64,000 nucleotides of DNA from contig CAZOJT010000008.1 of NCBI GenBank assembly GCA_964580215.1, positions 30,396-94,395 on the forward strand, read 5' to 3'. Shown piece by piece: positions 54,101 through 62,021 of this stretch (within the stretch, counting starts at the first letter, position 1; every line of letters starts with the position of its first letter). A program made the position numbers and the translations under genes. Source of the stretch: SM23-73-3 sp964580215 (GTDB lineage Bacteria; Zixibacteria; MSB-5A5; SM1-73). The notes beneath the pieces were generated by a model. The model saw only the letters and a list, made by a program, of their open reading frames with translations. It was not told the DNA's origin and searched no databases.

Positions 54101-54532
54101 GCTGATCTTTGCCCCCAGAATCATCCTGCCTTCAACTGAATAGCCCAGAGTGTCCAGAATCATTATGTCCGGGTGATCTAAAGCCGCCTGTTGCATCTCC
54201 GATACCATGGTGGTATAGGTGTGAAACTGCTTGTCCCAGTCCTTCCCAAAAAGTGCAACGTTCCTTTCTTCCGGAGTCCAGAAGACAACCTCCACATTGT
54301 ATCCCTTTGTCAACAAATCATCCAGACGTTCTGAATCGATGATCACATCCACCCAGTTGGGTCCAGCCGCATCGACAATCAACCCTTTCTCTCCTAAAAG
54401 CCTCCCCTTCTCCTCAACAGAGCTTACCCACACCCGGGCATAAATCTCTTCAAAAGCCATTACTTTGGAACTTTGCCATAACACAACCGAAATTAGCACT
54501 AAAGCGAAAATCAAAATTGACTTCCAACTCAT
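51143..54532 (-). CDS. Secreted M14 zinc carboxypeptidase with C-terminal dockerin
   Basis: 1129 aa. Signal peptide ILIFALVLISVVLWQSSKVMA. M14 domain at about 100-390: zinc motif CHHGNEYMSVE (His and Glu), DLETWIIPMMNPDGR, GVDLNRDYGYMWKG, third zinc ligand SLSFHTSGD, and catalytic Glu in DIDATIETDN. A carboxypeptidase-regulatory domain follows (LPGIYTLKFSANGYQDTTIS), then an F5/8-like region, CARDB-like Ig repeats (NIGDSTAYNVEATLSTTHPQ) and a ThuA/GATase-like stretch (PILFVDDDGEGGSYEGYFLT). The end is a dockerin pair (GDANGDGIIDLEDVLYLISY ... GGPAPGC). It should degrade peptides outside the cell. Confidence 0.92.
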   Translation of the reverse strand: MSWKSILIFALVLISVVLWQSSKVMAFEEIYARVWVSSVEEKGRLLGEKGLIVDAAGPNWVDVIIDSERLDDLLTKGYNVEVVFWTPEERNVALFGKDWDKQFHTYTTMVSEMQQAALDHPDIMILDTLGYSVEGRMILGAKISDNPTLEEDEPEFRIIGCHHGNEYMSVEMPLLMLEYLTDNYGSVPQVTHLINDLETWIIPMMNPDGRTAGTRYNHNGVDLNRDYGYMWKGLTPGIFSQPETEVIVEHGMKNNFSISLSFHTSGDIVNHVWNYKDFPVADSAFVVDVSEEYGSYNGYWVVEGYEWYVTNGDCNDWSYGSRGDIDATIETDNYNIPNVWSQNRDAMLAMMERTDDGVRGVVTDAFAGEPPEAMVTCMELGLPVYADPIVGDYQKSLLPGIYTLKFSANGYQDTTISGVVVSGDSPTILNVVLKPGSDLFAVHVISCYFYDPYSYPNQYPNNPTNASAVLGLPDEIFASLGKGGHIELDMGEGTLIVDVDGDDFTVHEVGSSDGYDVYWSTVPYGGTWNYIGSGFGTTSFDISSLPTDTVRYLKILDDNDGSATEWYPGCDIDAITHAQMVTGPYVTLYNYYVDDDSLGQSSGNNDGDVDFGETIELTMVLENIGDSTAYNVEATLSTTHPQISVIDSQQTFGDIPAGDTMASSADFVFSVSTEIGDGEIIPFHLDISATNGSWGYEGPNILAHAPLLAYHSLDIDDIVGNGDGKADPGETCNLTVTLKNEGSEGDVQVEAILVSDDLYVTVTSETSSYPDMPPESTGASLTPYQVTISEDCPEGYSAPLILEIDAFGPYSTVDTFALVIGQKPILFVDDDGEGGSYEGYFLTALDSVGLEYDVWTYETFGAPTDSLLEQYQAVVWTTGPDYGTMEDPKTLTLTDQERLMTYLNNGGNLCLSSQDLLYDNNLNTFITDYLHVAGRNIDENIHSVAGMSDDTISDGMSFNLSYPFYNLSDCIVPGSGATGIFSQTGKASSAFGEGVPTDRLSGAGSSGLLDSCALRYPASGQSTYKVVFFAFPFEAVPQAGSYPNNSYTLMRRIIGWFGLEKPSYIRGDANGDGIIDLEDVLYLISYLYKNGPAPDLFEAGDADCDGVLDIGDVLYLISYLYKGGPAPGC

Positions 54533-55103
54533 TGAGATTCTCCTTTCAGAAATGATAAATGATCAGATTAACTTCATCATAGATTATCGTCAGGCTTAGC
54601 TTGAGATTTGCTTTCTCAGCCCCACTAATTCTTCATCTATCTATAAAATACACAAAAAGCCACTTTTGTCAATCGTTTTTCTGGAGACTTTCCCAAGTTT
54701 GTAGCAAAAAAGCTTAGATTTTTTATTAAACATTCGACTGAATGTCACATTGGTTTTCAATGTGGCATGAAGTCGAAGAGCTTTAATTTTTTGATCTTAA
54801 CGAAAAATCATAGCAGTTCACCTTAAGCCTTTGATCCTCCTATGAGAGTCATCCTAACAAATATTTGGAAAGAAAAAGCCTTCGTAAACAGAAAAATCAC
54901 CCAACTTCAACTTAAGCCATATCCCACCTTGAAGAGTTGCCACAAATATGGGAGCTTCAACCTATCAACTTGACAAAAAGGCGATTTCTATTATAATACG
55001 TCCGCCCAAACTCTTTCCGAGTTTGTAGACAGAAGTCGTGATAAGTGACAAAGTGTGTAATAGGGCTAATAAAAACCACCTCTTTTCAAACGCGGATTAA
55101 CCT
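54533..55103. other. Divergent intergenic region with hairpin and consensus promoter
   Basis: No gene. An imperfect hairpin with 18-base arms, CGACTGAATGTCACATTG ... CAATGTGGCATGAAGTCG, is at 54735-54775. A strong plus-strand promoter is at 54970-54997. The rest is AT-rich. Confidence 0.6.
54970..54997 (+). promoter_or_regulatory. Consensus sigma-70 promoter for the glycosyltransferase gene
   Basis: TTGACA at 54970-54975 and TATAAT at 54992-54997, both perfect, with a 16-base spacer, about 100 bases before the start. Confidence 0.75.
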
Positions 55104-56702
55104 TTGAATCCTTTCAAGAATAGCTTCATCTTCTCTCTTCTGTATGCTGTCTTAGCTTTTGTGGTGATCTATGTTATGACCTCGGGTGGGGTGGGGATAA
55201 GCGTTGATTCCGAGAATTATTTGGTCATTGCCAACCGTTTTGCTCAACAACAGTGGGGAAAAGCTTTCAACCCCGTTTGGCCCCCCCTTTATCCTTTGAC
55301 CATCGCCGCAATTAAAGCTCTGGGATTGGCTGAGTTATTTGGTGCCACACGGATGGTTTCAATTCTTTCTTTTGTGATCTTGGTGGTCACCGTCTTTCTT
55401 TTGGGTTTACAGTTTCAAGGAAAGTTCGCCGCACACTTCAGTGCAATTTCCGCGCTCTTTTTAGCCTCACTTATTTATCTTTATAGTTTCTGCTGGTCAG
55501 AAACCTTGTATACCATGTTCTCCCTCCTATTCTTGTTTATGTTAATTCTTTTCCTCAAAGCCCCGAAAGAGAAAGCCACCAAGTATCTGATTTGGAGCGG
55601 TATCTTCGCCGGTTTGGGAAGTGTAACCCGCTACATTGGCTTTTCTCTGATTGGCACAGGAATTCTATCTATCCTCTTTTTGAGCAATTATCATCCCAAA
55701 TCCACGAAGTTTAAGAAAACGCTCACTTTCACGCTGGTGGCCAGCATACCTGTTTTTCTTCACTACCTGATCTGTTTCTATTATTATGGTCTTGCCGGTA
55801 AAACGCAATTTCCATCAAAATATTCCTTTATGCATCAGCTTTTCCGGTTTTTCTCAACCATCTATCATGACTTCCTCTCGTTTGATTTGAGTTTCTGGAA
55901 ATATGTTTTCTTCTCTGAATGGGAGTTTCCTTTCTTCTGGCTGAGAATGATCATCTTATTATGTATATTCATCTTATTGGTTTTATTTTTCAAAGCTGTA
56001 CTCTCATCCAAATTCTGTAAGGAATGGCTTAAGCCCCAGATCGGGGTGATCTTTTATTTTGTCTTATACAGCTCAATAATTCTGTATACCAGCTCGACCA
56101 TAGCAGTTGATCCTATAGGTTCGAGATTCACCGCTCCTTTGTATCCATTCCTCCTGCTTTTAGTTTTCTCTGGTATTTCTCAAGCTTACAAAGCCTTTGA
56201 CCAAAGAAGGACGAAAAGGTTGGTTTTGGGCTTAACCATTTTGGTCACCGTACTGTTTTGGGGAATTCAAATTATCTCCACCTTAAGCATTTACAAAGGA
56301 ATAAGTTCAGGCTCCTTCCCGGCGATGGAGCATCCCGGAAATCTAAACAGGCAGAGCGTAAAGTTTCTTAAGGAAAACGTGGATTCGAACGATGTTATAA
56401 TTACCAACATTTATCGCAAACTCACTCTCATATGGCCCCGACAGGAACCTTATCCTGGTATTTCACAAAAGGATTGGGAAAAAACTCTAAATGAAATAAC
56501 ATATGAAGCTTCTCGGCGTAGAGTATATGTTTTGCTCTGCACAGAAGATTTTTCACCCTACGGGATAACGGTGGAAGACATTGAAAAAACGGATGAAGAG
56601 ACAGGCTTATTTTCCTGGAAGAAAATTTTTGGGAATGATTACGTCTACAAAACCAAGCGCGTGGTGTTCCATCAGCCCCAGGAATCGAAAAAGAAAAAGT
56701 AA
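55104..56702 (+). CDS. GT-C fold (PMT/ArnT-like) membrane glycosyltransferase
   Basis: 532 aa from a TTG; no ATG fits the first helix and no ribosome site is evident, so the start is uncertain. About ten transmembrane helices. The first periplasmic loop has an acidic motif (GVGISVDSENYLVIANRF) and NPVWPPLYPLTIAAIKALG, as in GT39/GT83 enzymes that use polyprenyl-phosphate sugars. A soluble C-terminal domain covers about 420-520. It probably adds sugars to lipid or protein at the outer face of the inner membrane; acceptor unknown. Confidence 0.8.
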   Translation: MNPFKNSFIFSLLYAVLAFVVIYVMTSGGVGISVDSENYLVIANRFAQQQWGKAFNPVWPPLYPLTIAAIKALGLAELFGATRMVSILSFVILVVTVFLLGLQFQGKFAAHFSAISALFLASLIYLYSFCWSETLYTMFSLLFLFMLILFLKAPKEKATKYLIWSGIFAGLGSVTRYIGFSLIGTGILSILFLSNYHPKSTKFKKTLTFTLVASIPVFLHYLICFYYYGLAGKTQFPSKYSFMHQLFRFFSTIYHDFLSFDLSFWKYVFFSEWEFPFFWLRMIILLCIFILLVLFFKAVLSSKFCKEWLKPQIGVIFYFVLYSSIILYTSSTIAVDPIGSRFTAPLYPFLLLLVFSGISQAYKAFDQRRTKRLVLGLTILVTVLFWGIQIISTLSIYKGISSGSFPAMEHPGNLNRQSVKFLKENVDSNDVIITNIYRKLTLIWPRQEPYPGISQKDWEKTLNEITYEASRRRVYVLLCTEDFSPYGITVEDIEKTDEETGLFSWKKIFGNDYVYKTKRVVFHQPQESKKKK

Positions 56703-56989
56703 AGCTGAAATTTCTCAATCACCCCCTTTTAGTCTTTTGACATAAGTCCTAAAGTAAGAATTGATCTGCGTTCGGGCGAAGTATGGGTCCTTCTGTATGC
56801 GCATTACCGACTGCCAACTCACTTTTTTAGGATTTAAGCATAATTTCATTTTGTGCACCTTGGATTTCCCCACCCAGAAGAAATCCAACAGGCTCATCCG
56901 CATTCGGGCTGTCCATATTATCCATAAGAAACAAATTGAGGATGAAAGGAGACGAATATAATTAAAGGTAAGACACAGAAATAAAAAAA

Positions 56990-57072
56990 TGCCGAAGGTG
57001 GGATTTGAACCCACATGCCCAATGGGCACTGCGCCCTGAACACAGCGTGTCTACCTGTTCCACCACTTCGGC
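56990..57072 (-). tRNA. tRNA-Leu (anticodon CAG)
   Basis: 83 nt on the minus strand. Acceptor arms GCCGAAG / CTTCGGC with discriminator A; anticodon stem CTGTG/CGCAG around loop TTCAGGG, anticodon CAG; long variable arm TGCCCATTGGGCA typical of class II tRNAs; T arm GTGGG-TTCAAAT-CCCAC. The 3' CCA is not encoded. Seven T residues follow directly, a likely termination signal. Confidence 0.97.
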
Positions 57073-57421
57073 TCAAACTTAATATAGGCTTTTTACTATA
57101 TATCGGCAAGCATTATTTTAAATTTGTGGACATCACCCAAAATTTTGGAGAATGGAGGTCTAAGTAAGAATTTGATAAACTGATAAGTGACATATCATGT
57201 GGAAAAGAATTTTTTGGTGATTTTATGTTAGCTATATTGGTACATGAAAGCTCAAGAAGCTGATGTGTGACATAGCAAGGAGGAGTTTCTAAGATTTTCC
57301 ACAAAAGAGGGGAGGTTGGTAGCCGCAGGCTTCAGCCTGCGAGGGGAGGACCAAAAAATGGGGGAACTCCACTTTAAATTTCTCTTGCAGGATGATTCCA
57401 CCCGTAATATATTTGTAAGGG
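57073..57421. other. Gap upstream of smpB with one dispersed hairpin
   Basis: No ORF of credit. GTAGCCGCAGGCTTCAGCC at 57319-57337 is a dispersed hairpin also present near 10137. The words GATAAGTGACATAT and GATGTGTGACATAG hint at a weak direct repeat. Confidence 0.45.
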
Positions 57422-57892
57422 ATGAAAAAAGACAAAGAACAAATCCGGATAGTGGCCACCAATCGAAAAGCGCACCATCTTTATCACATCGTTGATACTT
57501 ACGAGGCGGGAATTGCGCTGGTTGGAACTGAAGTTAAGTCTCTGCGGCAGAGCAAAGCCAGCTTTAAAGACAGCTATGCCACAGTAGAAAAAGGAGAGAT
57601 ATTTCTTCATAATATGCACATCAGCGCTTACGATCAGGCAAGCCGATTCAACCACGACCCCACTCGTTTGAGAAAACTCCTCATGCATAGAGGAGAAATA
57701 AAAAGGCTGGTGGGCAAAACCACAGAAAGGGGATTCACCCTGGTTCCCTTAAGGATTTACTTTAAGGGCAAAGTGGCTAAGCTGGAACTGGCGCTGGCAA
57801 TTGGAAAAAAACTTTTTGATAGAAGAAAAACTATAAAGGACAGGGAAGTTCAAAGGGAATTACGTCGGGCATTGAAAGAACGTCAGCGTTAA
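57422..57892 (+). CDS. smpB: SsrA-binding protein SmpB
   Basis: 156 aa, the usual family length. NRKAHHLYHIVDTYEAGIAL, GTEVKSLRQSKASFKDSYA, ISAYDQASRFNHDPTRLRKL, RRKLL-like LLMHRGEIKRL and the basic C-terminal tail (GKKLFDRRKTIKDREVQREL) are all diagnostic. SmpB delivers tmRNA to stalled ribosomes. The ATG directly follows GTAAGGG, which is close for a ribosome site. No ssrA gene is seen in the window. First of a run of plus-strand housekeeping genes. Confidence 0.97.
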   Translation: MKKDKEQIRIVATNRKAHHLYHIVDTYEAGIALVGTEVKSLRQSKASFKDSYATVEKGEIFLHNMHISAYDQASRFNHDPTRLRKLLMHRGEIKRLVGKTTERGFTLVPLRIYFKGKVAKLELALAIGKKLFDRRKTIKDREVQRELRRALKERQR

Positions 57893-57963
57893 ATCTTCAT
57901 CTTCGTCAACCTCATCCGCACTTTGATTTTATAAACAAGATTGCAAGCGATAAACATGAAGAC

Positions 57964-59457
57964 ATGAAAAACCAATATACCATCCCCAAAATTATCTTTT
58001 ATTTCTTAGCATTGCTTTTTGTTTTCTCCACATTTGTTTCTTCATCCGTCTTTGTGACCGAGGATGGTGAGGCACGTTACGTCAAGGCCACACAGATAAA
58101 CGAACTTGAATACATTTCAGTAAATGAGCTGTCTTCCATTCTGAATGCTGAGGTTTACTGGCACAGACTGCTCAGAAAGGTGGTGCTTGAGCTTGATGAC
58201 CACCAGATCGTTTTAAACTGGTTCTCCCCTTATATGCTCTATGATTCCGAAGTTTACAATCTTACATATGAGGCAAAACTCAAAGACGGCACGTTGTGGG
58301 TTCCACTAAAAAGCTTCCAAAGGATTTGGGAACATATACATTCTCCTCAAACGTATCAGCAACCAAAAATCTTTCATGAGAGCAAATTCAACATCTTAGA
58401 TTTAACGGTTGCGGAAAAGGTGAACGGAATTCTTGTTGAGCTATTTATAAGTCGGCCGGGAGAATACGAGATATTCGCAGATCAAAACCAGGGCTTAAAT
58501 ATCAATTTTTATCAAGGAAAACTGGATGTAGAGTTCTTCAATAAAAAGAAAACCCCCAAGTTCCTGAGATGGATAAAAGCCTTTCAGTTCGAGAACTCCG
58601 CTCAACTTTCGTTCAAGCTAAGGAAACCCTTTGTCAACTTCAGCCATAATCTTAGGAGTAATCCCTATCGAATTCAGATTTCCCTTATCCACACGCCTTC
58701 ATCCAGTGACACGGCTAAACTCTCCTTGAGCTATATGTCCGGTGGAAACGAAAAACTGACAGATGACTTAATTGATGTGATTATAATAGATCCCGGTCAT
58801 GGTGGAGAAGATTCTGGAGCGGTGGGAAAGGGTGGACTGGTTGAAAAAGAGGTAACCTTAGATATTGCCAAGAGACTAAGAGAACTTTTGAAAAAGGAAA
58901 AAGGGTTAAGAGTCATTCTGACCAGAGAGACGGACGTGCTGGTCCCTCTAGAGGAAAGAACTCAAATTGCCAATCGAAACGGGGCTGATCTTTTTATAAG
59001 CATTTACACCAATGCTTCTAAAAACAAAACTGCCCGTGGATGTGAAACTTTCTTTTTGGCTGCTGCAAAAAACGATGAAGCTCGTGCAGTAGCCGCCTTG
59101 GAAAATTCTTCTGTAAGATTTGAGCATCCAGATAATGTGAGTCGTAATCTGGATGATCTTGACTTTATTCTGATGGACCTGGTGCAGAGTGAATATCTTA
59201 AGGAATCTTCAGATCTTGCCGCCATGATTCAGAAACAACTGAAAAAGAAACTATCCATCCCCAGCCGGGGTGTAAGTCAGGCGGGATTTGTGGTGCTAAA
59301 CAAGGCATATATGCCGGCGGTTCTGGTTGAGACCGCCTTCATCTCCAATAAAAAAGAGGAGGCTTTGTTAAAGAAAGGCTCATTTCGTAAAAAGATCGCC
59401 CAAGCTTTATACCAGGGTATAAAGGAGTTTAAAAAGAAATATGAGTCGAGAAGATAA
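57964..59457 (+). CDS. Amidase_3-type N-acetylmuramoyl-L-alanine amidase with altered zinc site
   Basis: 497 aa. Signal peptide IIFYFLALLFVFSTFVSSSVF. Residues of about 33-250 include a copper-amine-oxidase-N-like and AMIN-like region (YISVNELSSILNAEVYWHRL). The catalytic domain begins VIIIDPGHGGEDSGAVGKGG (first His at about 280), has the Glu in VEKEVTLDIA, and the catalytic Glu456 in VLVETAFISN. The expected second His of the SIHANA motif is Tyr348 (FISIYTNASKNK, codon TAC at 59005-59007). Two of three zinc ligands remain, so hydrolysis may be impaired and the protein could act as a peptidoglycan-binding factor. Confidence 0.85.
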   Translation: MKNQYTIPKIIFYFLALLFVFSTFVSSSVFVTEDGEARYVKATQINELEYISVNELSSILNAEVYWHRLLRKVVLELDDHQIVLNWFSPYMLYDSEVYNLTYEAKLKDGTLWVPLKSFQRIWEHIHSPQTYQQPKIFHESKFNILDLTVAEKVNGILVELFISRPGEYEIFADQNQGLNINFYQGKLDVEFFNKKKTPKFLRWIKAFQFENSAQLSFKLRKPFVNFSHNLRSNPYRIQISLIHTPSSSDTAKLSLSYMSGGNEKLTDDLIDVIIIDPGHGGEDSGAVGKGGLVEKEVTLDIAKRLRELLKKEKGLRVILTRETDVLVPLEERTQIANRNGADLFISIYTNASKNKTARGCETFFLAAAKNDEARAVAALENSSVRFEHPDNVSRNLDDLDFILMDLVQSEYLKESSDLAAMIQKQLKKKLSIPSRGVSQAGFVVLNKAYMPAVLVETAFISNKKEEALLKKGSFRKKIAQALYQGIKEFKKKYESRR

Positions 59458-59536
59458 AGAATGTTCGTGTTCACCTTGGTGGCTGAAGTTTTTGATAAAA
59501 ATCTCAAGCAGTAGATAAGATTGGCATTGCAAAAAA

Positions 59537-59610
59537 CTCACCCTCTATTATCCCCCTCTCCATTTCATGTTGAAAATCCCGGCGGGGGAGAGGGGGATAG
59601 GGAGTGAGGT
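59537..59610. repeat. Family D repeat upstream of murI
   Basis: CTCACCCTCTATTATCCCCC ... CATTTCATGTTGAAAATCCC, then GGCGGGGGAGAGGGGGATAG. Arms CCCCCTCTCC/GGGAGAGGGGG pair. Confidence 0.7.
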
Positions 59611-59634
59611 AAAAAACAGTGTCGGAATTTAATT

Positions 59635-60477
59635 ATGCACACTTCACATAAAAGCTCAGCAAAACCAAAAGGAAATTCCAACCCCATCGGTATCTTTGAT
59701 TCAGGCGTGGGTGGATTGACCGTTGCCAAGAAGATATTCCAGCTTCTGCCCAACGAAAACGTCATCTATTTCGGCGACACCGGCAGATATCCTTATGGAC
59801 CCAGATCAAAAGGGATCGTCAAAAGATTTTCCTTTCAAAACATGAACTTTCTTCAACGCCAGAGGGTCAAGTTCATTGTGGTAGCATGCAACACTGCCTC
59901 TGCTTTTGCCTTAGAAGAGTTGCGGAAAAACTATGATATTCCGTTGGTCGGCGTGATTGAGCCGGGCGCTACTGCTGCCATTAAGGCTACCAGAAATGGA
60001 AGAATCGGAGTGATCGGAACTGTGGGAACAATTTACTCCAAAGCCTACCAGAAAGCAATTCACAGACAGGCTCCACAATTGAGAGTTTACTCCATTCCCT
60101 GCCCTCTATTTGTCTCGTTGGCTGAAGAAGGTTACATAAACAAGAAGGCTACTGATCTAATTGCATCAGATTATCTTAATCCTTTGATCAAAAAGCAAGT
60201 GGATACTCTGGTTTTGGGTTGTACCCACTATCCTTTGTTGAAAAAAGTTATTTCGCGGATTATGGGAGAGAAGGTGAATTTGATTGATTCGGCAGAAGAA
60301 ACAGCCAGAGAGATTAAGAAGTTTCTTGAAGATCACCAACTCCTCAGAGACGCGAAAGGGAAATCTTTTCGCAAGTTTTTTGTTTCTGACGTTCCAGATA
60401 GATTTGTGGAAGTGGGTGAAAGGTTCTTGAAGGATAAGATAACCAAAGTGAAAAGGATAGATATAGATAAATATTGA
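59635..60477 (+). CDS. murI: Glutamate racemase
   Basis: 280 aa. IGIFDSGVGGLTVAKKIFQL at about 18, ENVIYFGDTGRYPYGPRS, first catalytic Cys in VVACNTASAFAL near 85, and second in LVLGCTHYPLLKKV near 195. It makes D-glutamate for peptidoglycan. The first 16 residues (MHTSHKSSAKPKGNSN) are an extension without a ribosome site, so the true start could be elsewhere, but no later ATG precedes the core. It follows the amidase-like gene, a plausible cell-wall grouping. Confidence 0.95.
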   Translation: MHTSHKSSAKPKGNSNPIGIFDSGVGGLTVAKKIFQLLPNENVIYFGDTGRYPYGPRSKGIVKRFSFQNMNFLQRQRVKFIVVACNTASAFALEELRKNYDIPLVGVIEPGATAAIKATRNGRIGVIGTVGTIYSKAYQKAIHRQAPQLRVYSIPCPLFVSLAEEGYINKKATDLIASDYLNPLIKKQVDTLVLGCTHYPLLKKVISRIMGEKVNLIDSAEETAREIKKFLEDHQLLRDAKGKSFRKFFVSDVPDRFVEVGERFLKDKITKVKRIDIDKY

Positions 60478-60482
60478 CAAAT

Positions 60483-60513
60483 CGGGGGTCAACGGATTAA
60501 ACGGATTTAACGG
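60483..60513. repeat. Family C repeat upstream of rdgB
   Basis: GGTCAACGGATTAAACGGAT, then TTAACGG, directly before the ATG. Confidence 0.65.
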
Positions 60514-61119
60514 ATGATTATGAGAATTGTTCTGGCAACTAACAACAGACACAAAATAAGAGAGATAAAAAATATCTTGTCCGATCTCTCGGTAGAGATT
60601 TTGACTTTGGAGGATTTCAGCGGCTTTCCCAAAGTGGAAGAGACTAAAAAGACCTTTGAAGAAAACGCAATCATAAAAGCTCAAGCTATCTGTGGATTCA
60701 CCAGGTTACCTTCGATGGCGGATGATTCCGGTCTGGAGGTGGAAGCTTTGAATGGTGCACCCGGAATATTATCCTCCCGATTTGCCGGCGAGCATTGTAG
60801 CTTTCAGGACAACAATAGAAAATTGCTCCACCTGATGAAAGATATCCCCTGGGAAAAAAGAGGGGCAAAATTTATCTGCGTGGTGGCTTTAGCAAAGGAT
60901 GTGAACCATATCGTAACCGTTAAGGGTGAGGTGAAAGGAATTATCACTTTCGAGGAAAAAGGAGAAAATGGATTCGGCTATGATCCTGTCTTTTATCTAC
61001 CTCACCTAAACAAAACCTTTGCTCAACTTTCCTTGAAGGAGAAAAACAAAATCAGCCATCGGGCAAAGGCATTTGGTAAAGCCAAAGAACTTATTCAAAA
61101 AGGTCTTTTATATGATTGA
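60514..61119 (+). CDS. rdgB: XTP/dITP pyrophosphatase (RdgB/HAM1)
   Basis: 201 aa. RIVLATNNRHKIREIKNILS at the start, FEENAIIKAQAICGF, MADDSGLEVEALNGAPGILS, SRFAGEHCS, and GENGFGYDPVFYLPHLNKTF with SHRAKAF near the end. It removes non-canonical purine nucleotides. Starts at 60514 or 60520 are both possible (ATG ATT ATG); the family usually begins near the second. Its end overlaps the next gene by eight bases. Confidence 0.96.
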   Translation: MIMRIVLATNNRHKIREIKNILSDLSVEILTLEDFSGFPKVEETKKTFEENAIIKAQAICGFTRLPSMADDSGLEVEALNGAPGILSSRFAGEHCSFQDNNRKLLHLMKDIPWEKRGAKFICVVALAKDVNHIVTVKGEVKGIITFEEKGENGFGYDPVFYLPHLNKTFAQLSLKEKNKISHRAKAFGKAKELIQKGLLYD

Positions 61120-61849
61120 TACCATCACCTTCGACCTGTGGAATACCTTACTTTCCAATACTCCGCAGGATAATCAAAAATACGGAATTAAAAGAGTGGA
61201 GAAAATAAGCAAAATACTCAGACAAAATGGACAAAAAATTAACTCTGATCATCTGATTGATGCTTATCATAATGGATTCGAGAAATGCAAAGAAACATGG
61301 AGAAGAAATCTGGACCTCTCCACTGAGGAACAACTGAAAATCATGTTTGATCTTCTTAATGATGAGAAGCTAAAGAATATTCCCCAGAAATTAATGCTCC
61401 ATCTGGTGGAAGCCTTCGTCTCCCCTATTTTGGAGGATCCGCCAGATTTAATTGATGGTGCGGAAGAGATCTTAACCCAGGTGAAGAAAAAAGGGTATAA
61501 GGTTGGTCTGATATGCAATACCGGCACAACGCCTGGGAAAACGATAAAGGTGCTTTTAGAACGATTTGGAATGACCAAGTATTTTGACGTCACCACATTT
61601 TCCAATGAGCTTAAAATCCGAAAGCCCGATCCCCGAATTTTTCTTTATACTCTGAGCCAACTGAAAAGCCAACCTCAAAGTTCTGCACATGTGGGAGACT
61701 TAACCGACGTGGATGTCTGGGGAGCAGAAAATGTGGGCATGGTTTCTGTGCACTTCAACCCGGACCTAATCCCTTGTGATGATATTAGTCCAGATTTTGC
61801 CATCAGACAGCTAAAAGAGTTGAGTTGGATTTTGGGTGACCTGAAATAA
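61112..61849 (+). CDS. HAD-superfamily hydrolase
   Basis: 245 aa from the ATG at 61112, overlapping the end of rdgB. Motif I is FDLWNTLL (nucleophile Asp; second Asp replaced by Trp, as in some haloacid-dehalogenase-type members), motif II LICNTGTTPGK, motif III KIRKPDPRIF and motif IV HVGDLTDVDVWGAENVGM. The cap is helical. Substrate unknown; a phosphatase acting on a small metabolite is likely. Confidence 0.9.
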   Translation: MIDTITFDLWNTLLSNTPQDNQKYGIKRVEKISKILRQNGQKINSDHLIDAYHNGFEKCKETWRRNLDLSTEEQLKIMFDLLNDEKLKNIPQKLMLHLVEAFVSPILEDPPDLIDGAEEILTQVKKKGYKVGLICNTGTTPGKTIKVLLERFGMTKYFDVTTFSNELKIRKPDPRIFLYTLSQLKSQPQSSAHVGDLTDVDVWGAENVGMVSVHFNPDLIPCDDISPDFAIRQLKELSWILGDLK

Positions 61850-62021
61850 GTTCAAAAGATATGAAAATTTGCCTTTTCACTTCCGTATAAATTTGGATCG
61901 CCAACAGATCATATAAAAAGAAATGAAAGTGAATAGAAGAATTGACGACAATAATAGGGGAACAATAAAGCTTGTTGGCTCAATGAGAGATGGTTAATTA
62001 ACCGAAAAGGCGGGTGAAGGT

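Noticed and set aside
52583..54443. Plus-strand ORFs over the M14 carboxypeptidase gene
   Set aside because: Shadows of a well-supported minus-strand gene.
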